Assembly: GCA_002308475.1 (NCBI GenBank)
Contig: DBVL01000072.1
Location: 1-6,163 of the forward strand
Direction of reading: 5' to 3'
DNA length: 6,163 nt
DNA from: Spirochaetales bacterium UBA1265
GTDB taxonomy: Bacteria; Spirochaetota; Spirochaetia; Sphaerochaetales; Sphaerochaetaceae
The position numbers and the translations under genes are program-made. Within the stretch, counting starts at the first letter, position 1. Each line of letters starts with the position of its first letter. Under the pieces are notes generated by a model. It was given only the letters and a program-made list of their open reading frames with translations. It was not told the DNA's origin and did not search any database. Below are positions 1 to 6,163 of the stretch, one piece after another.

Positions 1-570
1 GCTCCTAGATTCTGTGGAGAGTTCCAGAAGGGAATAGACTACATAGGAGACCTTAAACAGTACGAGAAGGAAATGAGAGTTCATGCTCAGATAGCAAGAA
101 CCTTCGGTTACAAGCTCAGTATCCACAGCGGAAGTGACAAGTTCTCAGTTTTCCCAAGCACAGGCAAGGAAACCCGCGGACGCTTCCACCTCAAGACTGC
201 CGGTACAAACTGGCTTGAGGCTGTACGTCTGATTGCCGTCAAGGATCCTTCCCTCTACAGGGAAATCCACAAGTATGCCCTTGTTGCTTTCAAGGAAGCT
301 TCAAAGTACTACCATGTCACAACTGACCTTACAAAGATTCCTGATGTGGATACTCTTACAGATGGCCAGCTTCCAGATCTGTTCAAGAACAATGACTCAA
401 GACAGCTGATCCATATTACATACGGTCTTATCCTCAACCTTAGGGATAACGCCGGACGTTTTGTCTTCAAGGACAGAATGTACTCACTGTGGAGAACGTA
501 CAGAGAAGATTACGCAGAGTACCTTCTCTCTCACATTGGACACCACGCTTCAGCAATTCTTCTGAAGTAA
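1..570 (+). CDS. uxaE: Tagaturonate epimerase UxaE, C-terminal part (5' end outside window)
   Basis: The reading frame is open from the first base of the window and ends at TAA 568-570, giving the last 189 codons of a family protein that is usually near 480-500 residues. The segment carries what I recognise as UxaE hallmarks: APRFCGEFQKGIDYIGD at the very start, then YKLSIHSGSDKFSVFP (about 109-156) and HLKTAGTNWLEA. UxaE converts D-tagaturonate to D-fructuronate in the cytoplasm, which links galacturonate catabolism to the mannonate/KDG route. The His in IHSGSDK (codon 124-126) probably belongs to the metal or substrate site; that role is inferred from its conservation. ATG 73 is an internal methionine, not the start, because conserved sequence continues upstream of it. 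The gene is followed by a strong terminator, so it ends its transcript here. Its presence next to a GH105-GH28 enzyme supports a pectin/galacturonate locus. The family call is from memory of the motif, not a search. Confidence 0.88.
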   Translation, partial: APRFCGEFQKGIDYIGDLKQYEKEMRVHAQIARTFGYKLSIHSGSDKFSVFPSTGKETRGRFHLKTAGTNWLEAVRLIAVKDPSLYREIHKYALVAFKEASKYYHVTTDLTKIPDVDTLTDGQLPDLFKNNDSRQLIHITYGLILNLRDNAGRFVFKDRMYSLWRTYREDYAEYLLSHIGHHASAILLK

Positions 571-590
571 GAAATGAGGTAAAAGAACAG

Positions 591-619
591 AGCCCGTCGG
601 TATGCCGGCGGGCTTTTTT
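591..619 (+). terminator. Rho-independent terminator of uxaE
   Basis: A 10-bp stem pairs 591-600 (AGCCCGTCGG) with 605-614 (CCGGCGGGCT) around the four-base loop TATG. The only non-Watson-Crick pair is one G-U. The stem is followed at once by a run of six T (614-619). It lies 20 bp after the uxaE stop codon, so it should end the upstream transcript and insulate the regulator gene, which then needs its own promoter. Confidence 0.93.
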
Positions 620-682
620 CTGGTAATTATTTGTAAGACAAGTCTTTTTTTATTTTTAAAGGTCGGAAATGTCCAAATAATG

Positions 683-712
683 TTGCATTTATCCTGAATA
701 TGTAACTATAAT
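683..712 (+). promoter_or_regulatory. Sigma70-like promoter for the regulator, abutting its start codon
   Basis: A perfect -10 hexamer TATAAT sits at 707-712. An 18-bp spacer separates it from a weak -35 TTGCAT at 683-688 (three of six consensus bases). It lies just after the uxaE terminator, where a promoter for the next gene is expected. The predicted transcription start is about 718-720, on the regulator's ATG itself, so the message would be leaderless or nearly so. The weak -35 would suit an activated or weakly expressed regulator gene. The -10 is clear; the transcription start is inferred. Confidence 0.6.
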
Positions 713-717
713 GGGGC

Positions 718-3700
718 ATGGATTTAGGATTCGTTTGTGCACAAATAGGTCAGGGGTCATCCGTCAGGATGTGGCAGTCTGTTGCTTCAAAGTTTCCTCA
801 GAGCGGAGCAGACAGGCTTTTCGTTTTTCCAGGCGGTGTCTTTTCAAGCACTGTCCCATCCGAGGCTCTTTCCAACTATGTCTACAAGCTGGCTTCCTCG
901 AAAAACCTTGACGGAGCCATTGTCTGGCTTTCATCCCTCACTGGAGAGGTGAACGACGAGCGGGTTATGGATTACCTTTATCCAATCCTTCCTCAAACAC
1001 TTGTAACCATCTCTGGAAAGACTGAAAAATACCATGATATTCCTGATGTGAACTTTGACTCTTCATATGCCCTGAGAGAGATCACAAAGCATATGATCAT
1101 AAAGCATGGAATATCAAAGATTGCCTTTATAAGAGGCCCCGAAGGCCATATTTCCGCAAACCTCAGATTTGAGGCCTATAAGGCAGTTCTTTCTGAATTC
1201 AATATCAGATATGATGAGAATCTTGTAACTCCTCCAAATGCTTGGACCATGGGCGAATGGGCCATGAAGGAGCTCATTGAAAGGCGCAAACTTGTTCCCG
1301 GCAAGGATTTTGAGGCTGTTGTCTGTGCCAGTGATCTGCTTATGTTTGGAGCCTCAAAGGCTCTTAAGAGAGCTGGGTATGAGATTCCTTCAGATGTTAA
1401 GATAAGTGGCTTCAATGACTCCGTGGAAGCACGCCTTCTTCAGGCCCCTCCCACAACAGCTAAAATGCCTACAGCTAAAATGGGCTATATGGCAGTTGAA
1501 AGCCTGAGAAAAAAACTGATGGGACAGACTTTTGTCCCTGATCAGACTCTTGTTGCTCAGCCGGTTTTCCGCAGATCCTGTGGTTGTACGCATTCATTTG
1601 ATAATCTCTCTTTTGAAACAAAATCAGACTTTGTCCGTGTTATGGCTACCTCTAGTGGCTTGCCAATTGATGAGGCCACGAAGCTTTTTGACAAGATTGC
1701 CGGAGCCGACTCTGAGCAGGGGATTTCAGAGGCGTTGGCTTTTTCTTTGAGTAGTGCGGATGACGTATACACGCTGAATGAGGGTATAGGGCTCATAGAA
1801 AAACTGCCCTTCTTTGACAAGAAGAGATCTTCTTATATTCTCAACCATGCCCGTAAACTTCTTCCTGAGGTTGTTGACAGACAAAGAGCTGAGGAAGCTT
1901 ATGCCAGCCAGAAGAAGTTCACCAGGCTTGGAATTTTTAAAAACGACCTTCTCGGAACAAACAGACTCGCTGAGATAGCAAATACCCTGAGAGTCCATCG
2001 CAAGTCTCTAGGGTTTGATGAGATTTACCTGGTTTTGGAAAAGGAAGCTGGAGTAAGTGTTTTCTTTGGAGAAGAGCAGGCTGTGGAATTTCCTTCTGAC
2101 CTTATTCTCCCGGAGAAGGAGTTTTCGGATCTTGGAAGTGGGGTTTACGTAGTGTTCCCACTTAGGGATGAGTCAGAGTATTTCGGACATCTGCTGATAA
2201 AAACATCCAAGCATGATGGACGTCAGTGTTCAGATGTGGCTCAGGCTGTTTCCAGTGCTGTAAAGGCTGGTCTGCTCTTTGAGGAGACCTCAAAGGCAAG
2301 AGTTCTTGCAGAGCGCGCAGAACAGGACAGAACCATGTTCTTCTCAAATGTCAGTGAAAACCTCAGAGAACCTCTCTCGGAGGCGGTTAGAATAATCAGG
2401 GAGTCTGAGACTGCCTCAGAAAGCGAGAAGGCTCTGGTCATAAACCTCATCGGCGGAGCAGAGAAGATTCTTGATCTGGCCTTGAGCAGGACAGGAGAAC
2501 TTGAGCTGAACACTGCTCTTGAGCGTTATGATGTAATCCTTTCCCAGCTCCCGGAGTACAGGGAAAACGGACTGCTGCCCTGCCTTGATGTAGACAGAAC
2601 CAAGATAGGAGATGTTCTGAATATTCTTACTGGTCTTTGCGGAAAAGCAGAGGTCACGGCACATCTTACAAGACAGGGAGTTCTTACCTGTATAAGAAAC
2701 AAGGATGGTGAGCCTGTATTCAGAGATTGTGCTTCTGTGGATTTGAATCTGGCACAGAACCTCATATACATGCACAAGGGTCACATCTCCATGTTTGATG
2801 ATCGCTGTGAATTCACCCTTCCGTATCCGACCCTTTCAGGACGTGAGGCCAGAACCCTGAAGGAAGGGGAGAGCATTGCTGTTTTCGGCACAGATACACT
2901 CTCTCCCATTGAGAATCTGCGAAAGGAGAATGTTGTTCTCTCAAACTTCAGTGAGACGGGAAGACTGTTCCCTGGAGTGGGAGCCATATTCTGGAACGTT
3001 GAGGAATCCGGTAAAGAGGCGTATGACGCCTTGCGTGTGATTGCAGCCAGTGAGAAGTTCAAGAGCCTGCCCTTTCTTATCTGTCCGGCTACATGGTCCA
3101 AGACTCTTGAAGATACGGTGAGATTGTCCGTAGAAACTGGGCATCATATAATAATGCAGATTGGGGAAGGAACTGAGAGCATCTACAAATGGATTCAGAA
3201 TCCGGAGATTATTAGAGCTCCATTATCCGGTGCCGTAGAGCTTTGTAGGGACAAGACTCCTGATCTGATTGTAATCTCGGGTGTGGATGATCATGATCCT
3301 GACATAAAGGGCGTTTCCGCTCTGATCAAGACCGTAAGAAGCATGAAGCGTGTTTATCAGACACCGGTTCTGGTCTGCCTTGAGACCGTCACACGGGAGA
3401 GCATAGAAGCTCTTGTCTCCTATCCGAATGTTCTTCTCTGTAACTACTGTGTCCTTGAAAGCAGTGAGTTTACAGTCAGAATAAGAAGTATTGTTGAAGG
3501 GGATGAGATTCTTCCCGTCCTGACCGGAGCCATAGTGAAGAAGGCACAGGAGTATCTGTGCACCCATGCTTGTTCTCCTATCAGCAGGTGGCAGATTGCG
3601 GAAAGCGTGAATGTTTCCGAGGACTATCTGACAAGAATATTCAAGAAAGAGCTTGGTCTCTCTCCTTGGGATTATCTGAACAGATACAGAATCTATCTTT

Positions 3701-3855
3701 CAAAGAAACTGCTCAGAAACACTGCCATGTCCATAAATGAAGTCTCAAGCTCAACAGGCTTCCAGGATCAGGCCTACTTCTGTAGGGTTTTCAAGAAGAT
3801 AACCGGTTATAGTCCAAGCAAGATAAGATCCTCAAGAAAATTCAAGACTGAATAA
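718..3855 (+). CDS. LacI-type sensor / pseudo-histidine kinase / receiver-like / AraC-family regulator
   Basis: A 1045-residue soluble protein with no signal peptide or membrane segment. Residues 1-290 form a LacI/GalR-type periplasmic-binding fold: it opens directly on the first strand (LGFVCAQIGQGSSVRMWQ), has KIAFIRGPEGH and AVVCASDLLMFGASKALK, and ends with the typical FRRSCGC. No LacI DNA-binding domain precedes it. Residues about 295-400 are helical, 405-520 GAF-like, 520-540 a probable coiled coil. Residues 541-553 (FFSNVSENLREPL) match a HisKA box with Glu547 at the usual His. Residues 624-705 resemble a decayed HATPase: the N-box asparagines read as Ile636/Leu640, the glycine-rich box is absent, and HKGHI remains at 686-690. 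Residues about 718-930 contain receiver-like segments without the acceptor Asp. Residues 940-1045 are an AraC domain with two helix-turn-helix units (957-979 and 1005-1027) and a family-typical GYSPSKIR ending. TAA at 709-711 lies in frame, so ATG 718 is the first available ATG; later ones would cut strand 1. It probably senses a pectin-derived sugar and activates the hydrolase gene downstream; ligand and target are inferred. Confidence 0.85.
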   Translation: MDLGFVCAQIGQGSSVRMWQSVASKFPQSGADRLFVFPGGVFSSTVPSEALSNYVYKLASSKNLDGAIVWLSSLTGEVNDERVMDYLYPILPQTLVTISGKTEKYHDIPDVNFDSSYALREITKHMIIKHGISKIAFIRGPEGHISANLRFEAYKAVLSEFNIRYDENLVTPPNAWTMGEWAMKELIERRKLVPGKDFEAVVCASDLLMFGASKALKRAGYEIPSDVKISGFNDSVEARLLQAPPTTAKMPTAKMGYMAVESLRKKLMGQTFVPDQTLVAQPVFRRSCGCTHSFDNLSFETKSDFVRVMATSSGLPIDEATKLFDKIAGADSEQGISEALAFSLSSADDVYTLNEGIGLIEKLPFFDKKRSSYILNHARKLLPEVVDRQRAEEAYASQKKFTRLGIFKNDLLGTNRLAEIANTLRVHRKSLGFDEIYLVLEKEAGVSVFFGEEQAVEFPSDLILPEKEFSDLGSGVYVVFPLRDESEYFGHLLIKTSKHDGRQCSDVAQAVSSAVKAGLLFEETSKARVLAERAEQDRTMFFSNVSENLREPLSEAVRIIRESETASESEKALVINLIGGAEKILDLALSRTGELELNTALERYDVILSQLPEYRENGLLPCLDVDRTKIGDVLNILTGLCGKAEVTAHLTRQGVLTCIRNKDGEPVFRDCASVDLNLAQNLIYMHKGHISMFDDRCEFTLPYPTLSGREARTLKEGESIAVFGTDTLSPIENLRKENVVLSNFSETGRLFPGVGAIFWNVEESGKEAYDALRVIAASEKFKSLPFLICPATWSKTLEDTVRLSVETGHHIIMQIGEGTESIYKWIQNPEIIRAPLSGAVELCRDKTPDLIVISGVDDHDPDIKGVSALIKTVRSMKRVYQTPVLVCLETVTRESIEALVSYPNVLLCNYCVLESSEFTVRIRSIVEGDEILPVLTGAIVKKAQEYLCTHACSPISRWQIAESVNVSEDYLTRIFKKELGLSPWDYLNRYRIYLSKKLLRNTAMSINEVSSSTGFQDQAYFCRVFKKITGYSPSKIRSSRKFKTE

Positions 3856-3872
3856 TCCTAAAGACCGTATCC

Positions 3873-3923
3873 TATTTCCACCGCAAATCTTTTAGACTGA
3901 ATGGAAGTATGGGTGCATTTGCG
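3873..3923 (+). other. Interleaved inverted repeats in the leader of the GH105-GH28 gene
   Basis: TATTTCCA (3873-3880) can pair in RNA with TGGAAGTA (3902-3909): seven Watson-Crick pairs plus one G-U. CGCAAAT (3882-3888) pairs perfectly with ATTTGCG (3917-3923). The arms run in the order A-B-A'-B', so the two stems are either alternatives or a pseudoknot with connecting segments of 1, 13 and 7 bases, ending five bases before the Shine-Dalgarno site. They could also be protein operators. The 83-bp gap is otherwise empty apart from the ribosome site, and no terminator is visible in it. Each repeat is short enough to arise by chance. Confidence 0.3.
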
Positions 3924-3927
3924 CGCT

Positions 3928-3933
3928 AAGGTG
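3928..3933 (+). promoter_or_regulatory. Shine-Dalgarno site of the GH105-GH28 gene
   Basis: AAGGTG lies five bases before ATG 3939 and resembles the anti-16S core AAGGAG with one mismatch. An in-frame TAA at 3927-3929 overlaps it, so translation cannot begin upstream. This fixes the start at 3939 and contrasts with the regulator gene, which lacks a properly spaced site. Confidence 0.75.
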
Positions 3934-3938
3934 ACTTT

Positions 3939-6163
3939 ATGAAAAAAATTGACAACAGATTATCAATGACGGAGCGCATGGCTCTCTCCTCAATGAAAAA
4001 GTTCCAACCAGAGAATACAAGGTACAGCTATAAGAGTGCTATCCTCATCAACGGCGCGTACAGAGCTTGGAAGATTACAGGAAAACAGGAATACCTGGAC
4101 TACGTGAGAAAAATGCTTGAGAACTACGTTAGTCCGGAAGGGGATGTGAAAACTTATAGAATGGAAGACTACAGTCTGGACCAGATCAGAATGGGAAACG
4201 ACATGCTGGACTTCTTTTTTCTTACTGGAGATGAAAGATACAAAAAAGCCGTTGACCGGTTCCATGAACAGCTGAAGAGCCATCCCAGAACTGCTTCAGG
4301 TGGCTTCTTCCACAAGAAAAGATACACAAACCAGATGTGGCTGGATGGTGTCTATATGCAGGCTCCGTTCTATGCCAGCTACACAAAGGCCTTCGGTGGT
4401 CTGAAAGAGTGTACTGAAGACCTTGTCCATCAGTTTGAACTGCTCTATGAGCATACACTGGTTCCTGAGACAGGACTACTCAGACATGCCTGGGATGAAA
4501 GCCGCTCCATGCCGTGGGCTGATCCTGAGACCGGAAAATCTCCTGAGGTCTGGGGCAGGGCCATGGGTTGGTATGTGGTTGCCATCTCGGATCTCCTTGA
4601 GATTATCCCTGATGAGGAAGAGTACAGAGAGTGCAGGGCAGCCTTCCTTTCAATAGCTAAGCGCCTTGCCCCTGCTCTTGTAAAATACAGGGATGACAAA
4701 TCAAAACTCTGGTATCAGGTTGTTGATAAGGGTGGACAAGAAGGAAACTATATAGAGACCTCCGCATCCCTCTGCTACATATATTTCTTCTGCAAGATGT
4801 ACCGCCTGGGACTCTTTGGAAAAGAATATCTGGATTTGGCCCATGAGTCATTCAAGGCTCTCTGCAGAGACTACGTTACAGAAGACGCAGATTCCGGAGA
4901 GGTCTTCCTGCACAGCATCTGTGAAAGTGCAGGCCTTGGCAAGTCCGGAGACGACAAACCCTACAGAGACGGAACGTATCAGTACTATGTAAGCGGTGAA
5001 CCTGCCCTTACGGACAATATCCACGGTGTTGCCCTGTTCCTCATCTGCGCTGCGGAAGTGGAGTTCCCCGGTCAGATGAACAAGGGTTGCGTCTCTCTCA
5101 AAGCAGGCGAGGACCTGAATGATGTTTTGCAGGAAAACGCCGGAAAGAAGATTGTCTTTATTCCTAAGGGAACCTATAAAACCGGACCTGTTACAGTTCC
5201 TTCCCACACACACCTTGTTTTTGAGGAAGGAGCAAAGCTCGAGTTCTCAGATGACTTTGAAGGCTATGAGCCGGTTGAGACAAGATGGGAAGGGGTTAAC
5301 TGCTGGGCCATGAAGCCTTGTTTCTTTATAAAAGATGCAAAAGATGTTGTTGTGGAAGGAAACGGAATTCTTGAAGGCAACGGCAGTAAGTGGTGGAAGA
5401 AGGTCCGGACATGGAAGGACAGCGGAAGAAATGAAGGTCCGACACTTCCTATTGAGAAGGCCCTTGCTTCCCTTAACCCAAACTATCAGAACCAGCCGGG
5501 AGGAGGCGGTGGAAGACCTTGTCAGTTCCTCAGACCACCTCTTCTGCAGATACTGAACTCAGACGGAGTACGGGTTGACGGGCTTACCCTTACAAATTCT
5601 CCGTTCTGGACCTGCCACACGGTCACTTCCAAGAACCTTGTCCTGAAGAACCTCCACATAGTTAACCCCTATGACTCACCGAACACAGACGGCGTGGATA
5701 TTGAGTCCTGTCTGAATGTAAGAATCTCGGATTCCTTTGTGGAAGTCGGAGATGATGGAATAGCAGTCAAGAGCGGAAACGGAAAGGAAATGATGAAGTA
5801 CGGAGCCTCCGAGAACGTAGTCATGGAGAACTGTACCATCAAGTCTGCCCACGGTGGTTTTGTAATAGGAAGTGAGACTGCAGGAGGAGTTAGAAACGTA
5901 GAAGTCTGTAACTGCCGTTTCATAGGAACCGACCGCGGTGTTCGCATAAAGACAAGAAGACGCAGAGGTGGAACCATTGAGAACATAAGTGTAAAGGACA
6001 TCTATATGGAAGATGTAAGCTGTCCTGTTGCCGTAAATGAGTTCTACAATTGCGGAAACTGGATTGAGAGTGACTTTTCTCTGGAAAAACAGCCTATAAG
6101 GGAAGATACTCCGGAAATAAGGAACATTCTGATTGAGAATGTGAACGCAGTGAACTGCAGGGG
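3939..6163 (+). CDS. Cytoplasmic GH105 unsaturated rhamnogalacturonyl/uronyl hydrolase fused to GH28 polygalacturonase (3' end outside window)
   Basis: The frame is open to the window end (741 full codons). Residues about 10-370 are a GH105 domain close to Bacillus YteR: Asp81, Trp134-Leu-Asp136 (QMWLDGVYM), His183 (RHAWDESR), Trp205/Arg207/Trp211 (SPEVWGRAMGWY) and His362 match the order and spacing I recall for YteR Asp88, Trp141, Asp143, His189, Trp211, Arg213 and Trp217. This family removes the 4,5-unsaturated uronyl residue from lyase-made pectic oligosaccharides by hydrating its double bond. Residues about 380 onward are a GH28 beta-helix: VFIPKGTYKTGPV, PVETRWEG, SPFWTCHTV, then all four catalytic motifs, NTDG with Asp584, GDD with Asp605/Asp606, HGG with His638, and RIK at 669-671. 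GH28 inverting enzymes hydrolyse alpha-1,4-galacturonide bonds; exo or endo action cannot be told here. The missing C-terminus is probably some 60-120 residues. The N-terminus (MKKIDNRLSMTERMALSS) is polar with no signal peptide, so the enzyme should act inside the cell on imported oligosaccharides. It lies 83 bp after the regulator, its likely controller. Confidence 0.92.
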   Translation, partial: MKKIDNRLSMTERMALSSMKKFQPENTRYSYKSAILINGAYRAWKITGKQEYLDYVRKMLENYVSPEGDVKTYRMEDYSLDQIRMGNDMLDFFFLTGDERYKKAVDRFHEQLKSHPRTASGGFFHKKRYTNQMWLDGVYMQAPFYASYTKAFGGLKECTEDLVHQFELLYEHTLVPETGLLRHAWDESRSMPWADPETGKSPEVWGRAMGWYVVAISDLLEIIPDEEEYRECRAAFLSIAKRLAPALVKYRDDKSKLWYQVVDKGGQEGNYIETSASLCYIYFFCKMYRLGLFGKEYLDLAHESFKALCRDYVTEDADSGEVFLHSICESAGLGKSGDDKPYRDGTYQYYVSGEPALTDNIHGVALFLICAAEVEFPGQMNKGCVSLKAGEDLNDVLQENAGKKIVFIPKGTYKTGPVTVPSHTHLVFEEGAKLEFSDDFEGYEPVETRWEGVNCWAMKPCFFIKDAKDVVVEGNGILEGNGSKWWKKVRTWKDSGRNEGPTLPIEKALASLNPNYQNQPGGGGGRPCQFLRPPLLQILNSDGVRVDGLTLTNSPFWTCHTVTSKNLVLKNLHIVNPYDSPNTDGVDIESCLNVRISDSFVEVGDDGIAVKSGNGKEMMKYGASENVVMENCTIKSAHGGFVIGSETAGGVRNVEVCNCRFIGTDRGVRIKTRRRRGGTIENISVKDIYMEDVSCPVAVNEFYNCGNWIESDFSLEKQPIREDTPEIRNILIENVNAVNCR

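Noticed and set aside
635..646. Imperfect palindrome AAGAC-AA-GTCTT followed by a T-rich tract, as an operator or second terminator
   Set aside because: A hairpin would have only four pairs with a four-base loop, and no second copy is visible in the other intergenic region; too weak to call.
711..911. ATG 711 as the start of a small 66-codon gene overlapping the regulator
   Set aside because: It is out of frame with the clear sensor domain, has no ribosome site, and its ATG lies inside the -10 box.
1176..3567. Many open frames of 60-122 codons on the - strand and in other + frames inside the regulator gene
   Set aside because: They overlap a single long frame with recognisable domains and show no family motifs of their own; they are coding shadows.
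3893..3898. TAGACT as a -10 box for the hydrolase gene
   Set aside because: It matches only four of six consensus bases and has no -35 at the right distance. An activator-dependent promoter or read-through from the regulator gene remains possible, but the sequence does not show which.
684..3920. TGCATTT present before both the regulator (684-690) and the hydrolase (3914-3920), and CTGAAT also in both gaps, as shared regulator sites
   Set aside because: A shared 7-mer is about as likely as not by chance in gaps of 147 and 83 bp, and the spacing between the two elements differs between sites.
5475..5530. Glycine run in NQPGGGGGRP of the GH28 domain as an unusual insertion or linker
   Set aside because: Similar glycine-rich loops before the QFLRPPLLQ segment occur in bacterial intracellular GH28 enzymes as I recall them, so it is probably normal for the subfamily.
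3990..6001. Short open frames on both strands inside the GH105-GH28 gene
   Set aside because: The overlapped frame holds both catalytic motif sets; the short frames have low-complexity or motif-free translations.

Overview
The window looks like part of a pectin (polygalacturonate/rhamnogalacturonan) utilisation locus from a moderately AT-rich anaerobic bacterium. The gene content (UxaE-type tagaturonate epimerase, a giant LacI-sensor/AraC regulator, intracellular GH105/GH28 enzymes) and the strong use of AGA for arginine fit a pectinolytic gut or oral Treponema-like spirochaete best. A clostridial (Lachnospiraceae-like) source cannot be excluded, and this is inference from content alone.

Layout: all three genes are on the + strand. 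(1) Positions 1-570 hold the C-terminal 189 codons of uxaE, closed by a strong intrinsic terminator at 591-619. (2) A 147-bp intergenic region carries that terminator and a sigma70-like promoter whose TATAAT ends 5 bp before the next start codon. (3) Positions 718-3855 encode a 1045-residue soluble regulator. It has an N-terminal LacI/GalR-type sugar-binding fold, a helical and GAF-like middle, what read as degenerate histidine-kinase (HisKA plus HATPase) and receiver-like segments, and a C-terminal AraC DNA-binding domain. (4) An 83-bp gap has interleaved inverted repeats and a good Shine-Dalgarno site but no visible terminator. (5) From 3939 to the window end runs a 3'-truncated gene for a fused GH105 unsaturated-uronyl hydrolase plus GH28 polygalacturonase, with no signal peptide.

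Likely joint function (inference): imported pectic oligosaccharides are cleaved in the cytoplasm by the fusion enzyme. GH105 would remove the 4,5-unsaturated uronyl residue left by lyases, and GH28 would release galacturonate. Galacturonate would be isomerised to tagaturonate (enzyme not in the window) and epimerised by UxaE to fructuronate, feeding the KDG pathway. The regulator probably senses a sugar or oligosaccharide directly and controls the downstream hydrolase gene. The most notable item is the regulator: it has the layout of a hybrid two-component system, but the positions where the phospho-accepting His and Asp should be are Glu and Ser.
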